From DATKDU01 sp035512595 (GTDB lineage Bacteria; Planctomycetota; Planctomycetia; Pirellulales; Pirellulaceae): a stretch of 13,291 bases of DNA. Location: the NCBI GenBank assembly GCA_035512595.1, contig DATKDU010000084.1, positions 1 through 13,291 of the forward strand, given 5' to 3'. The notes below the pieces were generated by a model that was not told the origin of the DNA, ran no database searches, and was given only the letters and a program-made list of their open reading frames with translations. The position numbers and the translations under genes are program-made. This document shows positions 6,340-13,291 of this stretch, piece by piece (the first letter of the stretch is position 1; every line of letters begins with the position of its first letter).

Positions 6340-7340
6340 AGGTGCACCGGCACGCCGCCGATCGCGCCGCTATTCCACAGCTCACCGAGAGGAGCATCCT
6401 GGAGAATGGCCGTAATCTCCTTGAAATCGGCGACACGCTTGAACTGTACCCCCTGATCGTCCTTGGAAGCCACGACGACTTCCTCCGGATGATCCTTGAA
6501 CAAGTCGAGAAAGTACGGCGAGTGCGTGGTGGCGATGATTTGGACCGGATCGCGCTTCTCGCCGTGCTGCTCCGGGTAACAAAGCCGGTACAGGGCATCT
6601 TGCACGCGCCGCATCAGCCACGGGTGCAGGCCGTGTTCTGGTTCCTCGATGCCAATCAGCGTCGGCGGCTGGGGCAGATGCGCCAGGGCCAAAAAGCACA
6701 GGCTGAGCATCGTCCCGTCGGAGAGCATGCTTGCCGGCAGGATGCTTTGGTCAGCGCTTCGCCGCAGGGAAATCGCACGCTGGCCGTTGACGGGAACCTC
6801 GAATGTGACTCGGTCAAACTCCGGCAGCCAAGCGGTTAACTCGCCATTGAGAGCCTCGAATCGCTCGGGATGCTGATCGCGCAAGCGGTCGAGGACGCCA
6901 GCGAGGCCGTATCCATCTCTCGATAATTCGATGGCAGGTGTGAGCGTGACAGACTCGCGGGCGCGGTTAGCGTTCAACGCGAATACGCGCATCTTCGCTG
7001 TGAATCCTCGAACGAGATTGTGCCAGTGGGATACGTTCTGGCTAGGTTTGTCATTGTGGAAGCAGGCGACCAACTGATTCTCGAAATGAACACGAGTGAC
7101 GATGTCGCCAGGTGGCTCCGACCAATGCAATGACATCCATACATCGCGAGTGATTTCACCATTGGCGATTGTCCGAAAGTGCGCAAGATCCGGAGGAAAC
7201 GCCCTAGCGCACGCCTCAACTGCTTGCAGCACCGTCGATTTGCCGGAACCATTCGGGCCGACGATGATCGTGCAGCGACCCAATGGCAGCTCGCAGTTAC
7301 GCAGTGCCTTGAAATTCCTGAACTCAATCGTCTTCAGCAC
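6336..7340 (-). CDS. AAA_21/OLD-like ATPase
   Basis: The 334-residue protein has an SMC/ABC-type ATPase fold as in OLD, RecF and AriA. Walker A is GPNGSGKST (28-36), the signature-like LSDGT lies at 206-210, Walker B with the catalytic acid is LIGIEEPE (228-235), and the switch histidine is in TTHSP (H273). The D-loop region reads HGLHP. Classic OLD proteins carry a fused C-terminal TOPRIM domain. Here the protein ends after the ATPase and a TOPRIM-like gene follows immediately. The start is a GTG at 7340 with GAGGGG (7347-7352) six bases upstream. It would clamp or sense DNA and control the partner's activity. Two lines counted (7021-7140) are about 52% GC, much lower than bshB1, consistent with horizontal gain. 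Confidence in the ATPase call is high, in the defence role moderate. Confidence 0.9.
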   Translation of the reverse strand: MLKTIEFRNFKALRNCELPLGRCTIIVGPNGSGKSTVLQAVEACARAFPPDLAHFRTIANGEITRDVWMSLHWSEPPGDIVTRVHFENQLVACFHNDKPSQNVSHWHNLVRGFTAKMRVFALNANRARESVTLTPAIELSRDGYGLAGVLDRLRDQHPERFEALNGELTAWLPEFDRVTFEVPVNGQRAISLRRSADQSILPASMLSDGTMLSLCFLALAHLPQPPTLIGIEEPEHGLHPWLMRRVQDALYRLCYPEQHGEKRDPVQIIATTHSPYFLDLFKDHPEEVVVASKDDQGVQFKRVADFKEITAILQDAPLGELWNSGAIGGVPVHL

Positions 7341-7346
7341 GTTGAT

Positions 7347-7352
7347 CCCCTC
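7347..7352 (-). promoter_or_regulatory. Ribosome binding site of the ATPase gene
   Basis: GAGGGG on the minus strand lies six bases before the GTG at 7340 and decides that start over later in-frame codons. Confidence 0.6.
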
Positions 7353-7392
7353 GCACGAATTTGAACAACCGCTCCACTCAAAGAGCTAATTC

Positions 7393-7398
7393 AGTATA
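7393..7398 (-). promoter_or_regulatory. Possible -10 element of the ATPase operon
   Basis: On the minus strand TATACT matches five of six -10 positions and sits about 50 bases before the ATPase start. The sequence 17 bases upstream (CGGAAA) is a poor -35, so an activator or a different sigma factor may be involved. It is the only -10-like element in the divergent gap on this strand. Confidence 0.35.
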
Positions 7399-7437
7399 CG
7401 ACGCCGGGGCATCACTTTCCGATACCGTTCCATTCGG

Positions 7438-7466
7438 TTGTTCGCCGGCGCCCATTTCCCTATACT
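7438..7466 (+). promoter_or_regulatory. Possible promoter of the ROK kinase gene
   Basis: TTGTTC (7438-7443) and TATACT (7461-7466) are separated by 17 bases. The -10 matches five of six positions, the -35 three. Transcription would start near 7473, about 34 bases before the ATG at 7507. This supports that ATG rather than the TTG at 7438, which lies inside the promoter. Confidence 0.45.
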
Positions 7467-7506
7467 CGCAGAAAGCTCCTTTCTCGCCCCTTTTCCCGCC
7501 TCCGGC

Positions 7507-8535
7507 ATGGCAGCCACGACTCCTTCGACCGCGTCCCGATTGCCCCGCCCCCTGTTCCTCGGCATCGACGTCGGCGGCACGAACATCAAGCTGGGGGTGG
7601 TGGATGATGCGGGGCGCGTGGTAGGCAAGACGCACCTGGAGACCGAGGAAGAGCGCGGTCCGGCTGATGCGGTGGTGCGGACGAGGAAGGCGGCCGAGGA
7701 GCTGGTCGCTTCGCTAAAGTTGAAGACCACCGAGCTGGCTGCCGTTGGGCTCGCCACTCCGGGAACGCAAGATCTCAAAGCCGGGACGCTGCTGCACCCG
7801 CACAACTTGCCGCACTGGTTCGATTTTCCCATCCGCCAGGCCGTGGCGGATGCGTTCAGCCTGCCGGTCGGCTATGCCAACGACGCCAATGCGGCGGCGT
7901 ACGGCGAGTTCTGGGTCGGCAGCGGCCGCGAGTTTCACGGCATCGTGCTCTTGACGCTGGGGACGGGGGTTGGCGGCGGGATCATCATCGGCGACTTGAA
8001 CGTCGAGGGGGAGCACAGCCACGGCAGCGAGTGCGGCCACATCATCGTCGATAATTCGCCGCAGGCGCGGATGTGCGGCTGCGGCCAGCCGGGGCACCTG
8101 GAAGCGTATTGCTCGGCGACGGCCTTGATCCAGCGCGCCCAGGAAGAGCTCGACCGCGAAAGCGCGACGACGCTCCGCAGCCGCGTGCGAGCCGGCGAGG
8201 AGCTTTCGGGGTTGATGATTGCCGAGGAGGCGGAAAAGGGAGATGCGCTCGCCGCCGGCCTGATCGAAGAGCTGGCGACGTGGCTGGGGCTGGGCATCGT
8301 CACCCTGATGCACTGCGTCGATCCGGGCGCGGTCATTCTCGGCGGGGCGATGAATTTCGGCAGGCAAGACACGCCGCTGGGACGCAAGTTCTTGGAACGG
8401 GTTCGCTCGATCGTCAAAGCGAGGGCTTTCCCGACCCTGGCGGAAAAGACCGTCATTGATTTTGCCGCCCTCGGCGGCGATGCCGGCTTCATCGGCGCGG
8501 CGGGAATCGGCCGCTTGCAACACCAGCGCCAATAA
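7507..8535 (+). CDS. ROK-family sugar kinase (glucokinase-like)
   Basis: The 342-residue protein has the ROK actin-like fold: phosphate loop DVGGTN (21-26), catalytic D126 in ANDANAAAYGE, glycine-rich LGTGVGGG (151-158), ECGH (175-178), and the metal motif CGCGQPGH (190-197). The last position is His197 where most ROK proteins have Cys; His can still bind zinc. The C-terminal GGDAGFIGAA (323-332) fits. With no N-terminal HTH it is a kinase rather than a repressor, phosphorylating glucose or a related hexose in the cytoplasm. The exact sugar is not determined. The ATG at 7507 has no Shine-Dalgarno, but is preferred because the fold begins about ten residues later and a promoter lies just upstream. 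It is transcribed divergently from the ATPase operon and converges on the permease gene with a 35-base gap that shows no clear terminator. Confidence 0.88.
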   Translation: MAATTPSTASRLPRPLFLGIDVGGTNIKLGVVDDAGRVVGKTHLETEEERGPADAVVRTRKAAEELVASLKLKTTELAAVGLATPGTQDLKAGTLLHPHNLPHWFDFPIRQAVADAFSLPVGYANDANAAAYGEFWVGSGREFHGIVLLTLGTGVGGGIIIGDLNVEGEHSHGSECGHIIVDNSPQARMCGCGQPGHLEAYCSATALIQRAQEELDRESATTLRSRVRAGEELSGLMIAEEAEKGDALAAGLIEELATWLGLGIVTLMHCVDPGAVILGGAMNFGRQDTPLGRKFLERVRSIVKARAFPTLAEKTVIDFAALGGDAGFIGAAGIGRLQHQRQ

Positions 8536-8570
8536 TTCCTGAACGCCCCGGCGCAAGACAAGCCGCGATG

Positions 8571-9989
8571 CTACTCGTGCCGCAGCGCTTCGATCGGATC
8601 CATCTTCGCCGCGCGAATCGCCGGATAGATGCCGAATACGACACCGACGATGACGGAGATGCCGAACGACAGCGGCAGGGAGCCCCAGACGATTTGCGGC
8701 TCAAGGTTACGCACGAACGGCGGCGAAAGTTCGGCCAGTTGAGGAGCCAAATAGAAGACGACGTACCGAGTCGCGACGAGGGCGACCGGTCCCAGCAAGC
8801 CGAAGAGAATGCCGGTCAGACCGCCGACCACGGAGAGCGACACGGTTTCCACCAGAAACTGCATGACGATGTGCTGCTGGGTGGCACCCAGGGCGCGGCG
8901 TATGCCAATCTCGCGCGTCCGCTCGGTGACCGTCGCGAGCATGATGTTCATGATCCCGATGCCGCCGACGAGGAGCGAAATGCCGGCAATCAGCCCCATC
9001 ACGACCATGATCAAGAGCCGCCACATGCGGGCCTGTTCGAGCAGCTCATAGGGGACCACCAGCGCGACGTCGCGGCGGATCGGTCGCATGTCCACATCGA
9101 GCTTGGATGCCGACGTGTTGGTGGTGGCAATGGCGCCCGCCCCTTCCGCTTCGAGTGCGGCGGCATTGGGATCGAGCGGAATGTTGAGCGTGTCGCGGAC
9201 CAGGGCCGCCGTCTGCGGCACCAGCTTCACGTCTTGAATGCGGAGCGTAATCTGGTCGAGCTCGACGATGTCGGAGCTCATCTGACTGCCGCGGCGGGTG
9301 ACGACAAAGTCACCGATCTGCTGCCGGAGCGTGCTGATCGGGATGTAGACGTCGCTGGAAAAATCCTGCGCCGCCAGCGAGCCGCCGATGGCCGCGGTGG
9401 GCGTGCGATACTTGAGGATGCCGACGACCTGGAAATAGTCCTTGCTCTCGCTGAGATAAACGCGGCGGCCCAGGGGATCCTGATACGGAAACAGCTTTTC
9501 GGCGACGCCGGAGGCGATGACGCAGAAGTTCTTGCGGCCGTCATTGTCGGCCTCCGTGAGAAACCGGCCGCGGTCCAGTTTAAGCTGCGTCACTTCAAAG
9601 TACTCGGTCGTGCAGCCGACGAGCCGGCCGTCGATTTCGCGGCCGTCGAAGCTCATCGTGCGGCGGATCTCGCGGATCGGCAAGGCGCTTTTGAGCGTCG
9701 GAATCGTCAGCGTGAGCAGGTCGAACTCTTCGCGCTTCAGGCCGTAGGGAACCGGCCCGCTATAGCCCGCCGTCGCTTCCGCCGGCGGCTTGATGCTGCG
9801 GACGATGATGTTGTCCGCCCCCAGCCCCTCAATCTGCCGCTGGGCCTCGATGCTCATGCCCTCCGCAATCGCCAGCAGCCAGATCACGCTGGCCACGCCG
9901 ATGAAGATGCCCAGCACCGTCAGCAGCGAGCGCATGGGGTGCAGGAGCAGGCTCTTCAAACCGAGCTGAAGGGTCCGGAGAAAAAACAC
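8571..9989 (-). CDS. MacB-type ABC transporter permease
   Basis: The 472-residue protein has four predicted membrane segments at about 21-42, 324-348, 383-405 and 436-456, with a large MacB_PCD periplasmic domain (about 43-320) and a C-terminal FtsX domain. The family hallmark after TM2 is at about 342-369 (MNIML, REIGIRRALGA). It forms the inner-membrane part of a MacAB/LolCDE-like machine that works on periplasmic substrates. Unlike E. coli MacB, the ATPase is a separate gene just upstream. The start is a GTG at 9989 without a Shine-Dalgarno; a CTG six bases upstream is possible. The 36-base gap to the ATPase stop contains a GGTCAGA direct repeat. The substrate is unknown. Confidence 0.9.
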   Translation of the reverse strand: MFFLRTLQLGLKSLLLHPMRSLLTVLGIFIGVASVIWLLAIAEGMSIEAQRQIEGLGADNIIVRSIKPPAEATAGYSGPVPYGLKREEFDLLTLTIPTLKSALPIREIRRTMSFDGREIDGRLVGCTTEYFEVTQLKLDRGRFLTEADNDGRKNFCVIASGVAEKLFPYQDPLGRRVYLSESKDYFQVVGILKYRTPTAAIGGSLAAQDFSSDVYIPISTLRQQIGDFVVTRRGSQMSSDIVELDQITLRIQDVKLVPQTAALVRDTLNIPLDPNAAALEAEGAGAIATTNTSASKLDVDMRPIRRDVALVVPYELLEQARMWRLLIMVVMGLIAGISLLVGGIGIMNIMLATVTERTREIGIRRALGATQQHIVMQFLVETVSLSVVGGLTGILFGLLGPVALVATRYVVFYLAPQLAELSPPFVRNLEPQIVWGSLPLSFGISVIVGVVFGIYPAIRAAKMDPIEALRHE

Positions 9990-10002
9990 GATCAGGATTG
10001 CT

Positions 10003-10020
10003 GGTCAGAGGTCAGAAGCT
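10003..10020. repeat. GGTCAGA direct repeat between ABC genes
   Basis: GGTCAGA occurs twice in a row (10003-10009 and 10010-10016) in the short gap between the ATPase stop and the permease start. On the minus strand it reads TTCTGACCTCTGACC. It resembles the short tandem repeats seen elsewhere in this window and could have entered as intergenic repeat DNA. Confidence 0.5.
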
Positions 10021-10025
10021 GGAAT

Positions 10026-10763
10026 TCACGCCACCTGCGGCTTGCGTTCCGCCAGCCGCACACTGGCCTGAACGCGGTTGATATTCGGCTGGTCGGTTTG
10101 GACCAGCCCGTCCCGCAAGCGAATGACGCGCTTGGCATGGGCCGCAATATCATCTTCGTGGGTCACCATGATGATCGTCCGCCCTTCGTCGTTCAGCCGC
10201 TCAAACAAGCCCAGAATCTCCTCGGCAGTTGCCGAATCGAGATTGCCAGTAGCCTCGTCGGCCAGGATGAAGTACGGGTCGTTGACCAGGCTGCGGGCGA
10301 TGGCGACCCGCTGCTGCTGGCCACCGGAAAGCTGCGCCGGTCGATGGCCGAGGCGATCCGACAATCCCACCATTGCCGCCAGGTCGCGGCAGCGCCGGCG
10401 GCTGGCCGCGTTGACGCGCCCCTGGTAGTACAGCGGGACTTCGATGTTCTCCACGACCGTCAACTGCTGGATCAAGTTGTACGATTGGAAAACGAAGCCG
10501 ATCCGCGACGCCCGCACGTGGGAAAGCTGGTCGTCGGTCATTCGCGCCACGTCGTCGTCACCGAGGAAGTACTTCCCCGAGGTCGGCTTGTCGAGGCATC
10601 CCAGCAGGTTGAGGAGCGTGCTCTTGCCCGAACCGGACGGGCCCATGATCGCGACAAAATCCCCTTCGGGAATCGCAAAACTGACGCCGCGAAGAGCGCG
10701 GACCGTCTCCCCCTTGAGGACGTAGTCCTTGGTGATGTTTTCCAGGCCGACCGCAACGCTCAT
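10026..10763 (-). CDS. ABC transporter ATPase, LolD/MacB type
   Basis: The 245-residue protein has Walker A GPSGSGKST (41-49), Q-loop Q93, signature LSGGQ (145-149), Walker B ILADEA (166-171) with E170, and switch H202. The sequence before Walker A (GVSFAIPEGDFVAIM) and the NLIQQLTVVENIEVPL segment are typical of the LolD/MacB group. It powers the permease encoded downstream. The ATG at 10763 overlaps the adaptor stop by four bases and has GGAGG (10770-10774) six bases upstream, so translation is coupled with the adaptor gene. A 25-residue basic C-terminal extension follows the core. Confidence 0.94.
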   Translation of the reverse strand: MSVAVGLENITKDYVLKGETVRALRGVSFAIPEGDFVAIMGPSGSGKSTLLNLLGCLDKPTSGKYFLGDDDVARMTDDQLSHVRASRIGFVFQSYNLIQQLTVVENIEVPLYYQGRVNAASRRRCRDLAAMVGLSDRLGHRPAQLSGGQQQRVAIARSLVNDPYFILADEATGNLDSATAEEILGLFERLNDEGRTIIMVTHEDDIAAHAKRVIRLRDGLVQTDQPNINRVQASVRLAERKPQVA

Positions 10764-12607
10764 TGTCCGCCTCCAGGAGGTCCGCCAGGAGCGCCGCCAG
10801 GGGGCCCGCCGAAGCCGCCTGCTTTGGACTTCTCCTCAAATTGTCGGCGCATTTCCGCCTGAATCTGCACGATCTCGGCCATATCGACAAAGCCGTCGCT
10901 GTTCTTGTCACCGGCCAGATATGCCGACTTCTGGCGTTCCTGCATCGACTCGATTTCCGCCTGGGAAAGCTTCCCATCTTTGTCGGTGTCGAATTGATCC
11001 AGAACGGCTTGCGGGGTAAAGCCGCGTCCCTTGCCCCCCTTGCGGCCGCCAGGGCCTCCCTTGCCCTCACCCGGGGGTCCGCCATCTTTGTCCAGAACGG
11101 CGGGAGTGAGGCCCGGACTGCCAACCCCCTTGGCAAGCTGCACGTCTCCCTTGACGGTAGTCGGCTCCGGCAACTCAGGCAGGTCTAAAAACGACGTGCC
11201 GCGCGGATTCATGACGAACCGATCGTCAAGCTCCAGCCCCGATTCGACGACCGCCGTCTTGTCGTTGGTGGAACCGATCTTCACCTCGCGGGTTTCAAAT
11301 TGTTCGCCGTTGCGAACCACCATAAAGAACTTGCCGCGATATTCCGCCAAGGCTTGCACCGGAACCTGGAGCGCGTCCTGGCGACGCTCGATGTGGATCC
11401 GCACCTCGGCATTCATGCCGCTGCGCAGCGAGTCGGGCGGGTTGTTGATTTTGATGAGCGTGGCGTATTTCTTGATGTTGCCGCTCGACCAGCCGCCAGG
11501 CTCGGCATACTGGTTGACCTTGACGACCTCGCCCTTGATCAACTCGTCCTTGAGGGCATCGACGCGAACGGTCACCGGCTGACCGGGGCGGACGAGAGTA
11601 ACGCGCGCCTCGTTGACCAGCGCCTTGATTTGCATGTCGTTGGAGCTTGGCAAGCGAATCAGCGGCTGCTGCTCGCGGACCGTGGCGCCCGCTTCGACGA
11701 CGAACTCGGCGGACGAGCCGCTGCGGCCGCGATCGAACTTGTTGACGTAGACGACCTGACCGTCGGCCGGCGCGCGAATCGTGCACTTGGCAATCTGGTC
11801 CTCGACCTCTTTCTTTTTGTCGAGCTCGATCTGGTGGCTGCTCTCCTCGGCCTTGACCTTGGCCTCCGCCGTGGCAATGTCGCTGTCAAACTGGGTGAGC
11901 ATTTTGTTCTTGGTCAGCTCGCGGAGCACTTGCAGCTTGCCGTTGGCGTTGTCCAGGTCGTTCTGCGCCTTCTGAACGGCGTACTGAGCTCCCGACAATT
12001 GCAGCGGGGTGAGCAGACCCTTGGCGGCCAAGCGCTGTGAAGATTCGTAGGACAATTGCGCGGTGCTGAGCGCCTGCTCGGCCACGAACACCTCGCTCGT
12101 GATCGTCCGTTCCTCATTGCGGAAGGTCCCTTCCAAATACTCCTTGCGGGCGATCTTGGCCGCTTCGAGAGTGTTCTTGGCCTGCACGACCAGCGAGTGA
12201 CTCGTATTGACCGTAATCTCCTGCTGCTTGAGCTCCTGCTCGAGGGCGCTGGAGTCCAACCGGATCAGCACGTCCCCCTTTTTAGCAAGCGTTCCTTCGG
12301 GAACGACTTCCAGGATGGCAATGCCCCCGCCACTGCCTCCAGCCCCACGCGACTTGACTTCGCACCGCAGCTCGATCGCGTTGGCGGCCTCGACCTCTCC
12401 CTGCTCCAAAACGATGAAGTCGTACGGACCCTTGATCGCCGCATTGAGAATAGGGCCAGAAGCAGCGTCCGACTTGCCGCGAAAGTAAACCCACCATACG
12501 GCACTGCCGACGCCGGCCACGACCACCAGGAACACCACGACGATCAACATCGCGTTGCCGCGGCGCGGAATGCCGAGAGCATGTTGAGAAGAGGAAGAAA
12601 ACTTCAT
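10760..12607 (-). CDS. Periplasmic adaptor (HlyD/MacA) with EF-hands
   Basis: The 615-residue protein has one N-terminal membrane anchor (about 20-42), a lipoyl-like half-motif (GTLAKKGDVLIRLD, 105-118), a long helical hairpin (about 120-275), the second half with IRAPADGQVV (277-286), a beta-barrel domain (about 325-405) and a membrane-proximal domain (about 410-475). This is the MacA/HlyD order. Beyond it lies a Gly/Lys/Pro linker and two canonical EF-hand loops: D540-D542-D544-K546-S548-E551 and D567-N569-D571-F573-D575-E578. The protein ends in a Gly-Pro tail. EF-hands are unusual on membrane-fusion proteins and suggest calcium responsiveness or a calcium-stabilised scaffold. The ATG at 12607 has AAGGAG (12614-12619) six bases upstream; longer readings of the frame are not supported. 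It is the first gene of the operon with the ATPase and permease. No TolC-like gene is in the window. Confidence 0.92.
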   Translation of the reverse strand: MKFSSSSQHALGIPRRGNAMLIVVVFLVVVAGVGSAVWWVYFRGKSDAASGPILNAAIKGPYDFIVLEQGEVEAANAIELRCEVKSRGAGGSGGGIAILEVVPEGTLAKKGDVLIRLDSSALEQELKQQEITVNTSHSLVVQAKNTLEAAKIARKEYLEGTFRNEERTITSEVFVAEQALSTAQLSYESSQRLAAKGLLTPLQLSGAQYAVQKAQNDLDNANGKLQVLRELTKNKMLTQFDSDIATAEAKVKAEESSHQIELDKKKEVEDQIAKCTIRAPADGQVVYVNKFDRGRSGSSAEFVVEAGATVREQQPLIRLPSSNDMQIKALVNEARVTLVRPGQPVTVRVDALKDELIKGEVVKVNQYAEPGGWSSGNIKKYATLIKINNPPDSLRSGMNAEVRIHIERRQDALQVPVQALAEYRGKFFMVVRNGEQFETREVKIGSTNDKTAVVESGLELDDRFVMNPRGTSFLDLPELPEPTTVKGDVQLAKGVGSPGLTPAVLDKDGGPPGEGKGGPGGRKGGKGRGFTPQAVLDQFDTDKDGKLSQAEIESMQERQKSAYLAGDKNSDGFVDMAEIVQIQAEMRRQFEEKSKAGGFGGPPGGAPGGPPGGGQ

Positions 12608-12613
12608 GTCGGA

Positions 12614-12619
12614 CTCCTT
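12614..12619 (-). promoter_or_regulatory. Ribosome binding site of the adaptor gene
   Basis: AAGGAG on the minus strand, six bases before the ATG at 12607. It is the strongest Shine-Dalgarno in the window and fixes the adaptor start. Confidence 0.8.
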
Positions 12620-12751
12620 GAGGCGGGAGAGGACGAGTCCCACGCGAGACTTTCGATCGCGACGGCACTCTCCGTGCGAGTGAGGGATGGGCGGCGGCAC
12701 AGTTCAGAGCAAGCCCGCGAATCCCCCCAACGAATCAAAACCGGCCAATGT

Positions 12752-12780
12752 ATTTTAGCCGCCTGCGGCCATGCTGTCAC
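12752..12780 (-). promoter_or_regulatory. Promoter of the adaptor-ABC operon
   Basis: On the minus strand GTGACA (12780-12775) and TAAAAT (12757-12752) match five of six positions each and are 17 bases apart, an optimal sigma70-type arrangement. Transcription would start near 12744, leaving a leader of about 135 bases before the ATG at 12607. The spacer contains the palindrome GCCGCCTGCGGC (12758-12769). Confidence 0.65.
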
Positions 12781-12791
12781 CCGGAATCCGG
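12781..12791. promoter_or_regulatory. Palindrome CCGGAATCCGG next to the -35
   Basis: A perfect 5+1+5 palindrome abuts the -35 hexamer of the adaptor promoter. With the palindrome in the spacer it could be an operator, but no regulator gene adjoins it. It may also be chance in GC-rich DNA. Confidence 0.35.
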
Positions 12792-12843
12792 AGTCGATGC
12801 ACGGCCAGCGCGCAGGACTGGCTACCGCATCTAACCCCGCACT

Positions 12844-12861
12844 CGGCGGCAGGTTCCGCCG
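12844..12861. other. GC hairpin downstream of the partial gene
   Basis: CGGCGG and CCGCCG form a perfect six-base stem around a six-base loop. It lies about 55 bases past the stop of the minus-strand gene at the window edge, between that gene and the adaptor promoter. No T-run follows on the minus strand, so a Rho-independent terminator is only a possibility. Confidence 0.4.
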
Positions 12862-12916
12862 CGAACGCGCCTCTTCGGTCGTTCGTCGCTTGGGAGGGGA
12901 AAAGCGTTCAGCCAAA

Positions 12917-13291
12917 TCATTGAGCAGTGGGGGAAAGTCGCCGGAAACCTGCGGGCTCGCCAACGTCCGGCGTGGTGCTCGCCGGCACAGTTACCGGATT
13001 TTGCGGGCTGGTTTCGTAGGGGACCGCTTCGCGGCCGCGGGCCGGGGAGAGCGGACCCGACGTGGCCGGCGTGGTCGGGATCCCACTGTTTGCTCCGGCC
13101 GTATATTCAGGAGTCGCGACGCCTGGCAGGGCTCCCTGCGGGATCGGCGCCGCCGGCTCGGGGAGCAGCGGCTCGGGAGGCAGACTCGCCCCTGGGAGCA
13201 CAAAGTTGTTTTCCACCCGCACCCACGGATCGATCTGCCCATATTCGGCATTGATCACGCCGGGATCGATCCACAGGCCGTCCTGGTCGAG
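12917..13291 (-). CDS. Proline-rich C-terminus of a gene cut by the window
   Basis: The minus-strand frame is open from the right edge to a TGA at 12917, giving 124 visible residues of a protein whose N-terminus lies outside. The first part reads like folded protein (GLWIDPGVINAEYGQIDPWVRVENN, shown here as GLWIDPG, then AEYGQIDPWV). The rest is rich in Pro, Thr, Ala and Glu (PPEPLLPEP, TTPATSGP), a flexible tail of the sort found on secreted or envelope proteins. I do not recognise a family. A GTG at 13258 could be an internal start, but the frame extends beyond it. Confidence 0.6.
   Translation of the reverse strand, partial: LDQDGLWIDPGVINAEYGQIDPWVRVENNFVLPGASLPPEPLLPEPAAPIPQGALPGVATPEYTAGANSGIPTTPATSGPLSPARGREAVPYETSPQNPVTVPASTTPDVGEPAGFRRLSPTAQ

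Noticed and set aside
8536..8570. Bidirectional terminator between the ROK and permease genes
   Set aside because: The gap is convergent, but I see no stable stem with T-runs in it.
8568..10862. Very long plus-strand open frame antisense to the ABC genes
   Set aside because: It is a shadow of the permease and ATPase genes, which have full family motifs on the other strand.

Overview
The window looks like a chromosomal stretch of a planctomycete, probably of the Pirellulales type. This is inferred from three things: GC-rich coding DNA, a membrane-fusion protein carrying EF-hands, and short AATGACCA and CAATCCG tandem repeats between genes of a kind I associate with planctomycete genomes. There is no rRNA, tRNA, CRISPR array, complete insertion sequence or recognisable prophage. 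The lineage call rests on sequence style and would need a database search to confirm.

Layout. Positions 1-581 hold no convincing gene, only short repeats. Two plus-strand genes follow: an HTH DNA-binding protein (582-1289) and a basic helical protein of unknown function (1286-1882), joined at a cluster of five AATGACCA repeats. They converge on a minus-strand block read from 4227 down to 1891: a lipoprotein with a CsgG-like N-terminal domain, a 90-residue conserved-looking protein, and a XerC/XerD tyrosine recombinase. The next minus-strand block (7340 to 4452) is four tightly packed genes: an AAA_21/OLD-like ATPase, a TOPRIM-like protein of DUF4276 style, the zinc deacetylase BshB1 of bacillithiol synthesis, and a DUF2251 lipoprotein. 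Divergent from it lies a ROK-family sugar kinase (7507-8535, plus).

The last block (12607 to 8571, minus) is a tripartite MacAB-type export operon: a periplasmic adaptor with two C-terminal EF-hands, an ABC ATPase and a MacB-type permease. It has the best promoter in the window, with two small palindromes at the -35/-10 region. The window ends inside the C-terminal, proline-rich part of another minus-strand gene.

How the genes work together. The adaptor, ATPase and permease should form one inner-membrane efflux or lipoprotein-handling machine. The ATPase and TOPRIM-like pair looks like a split OLD nuclease, the architecture used by PARIS-type anti-phage systems. It is the best candidate here for an undescribed defence system, and it is transcribed directly into bshB1. 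Parts of the ATPase gene and the DUF2251 gene have visibly lower GC than bshB1 between them (about 52% against about 70% in the lines I counted), which suggests assembly from genes of different history.
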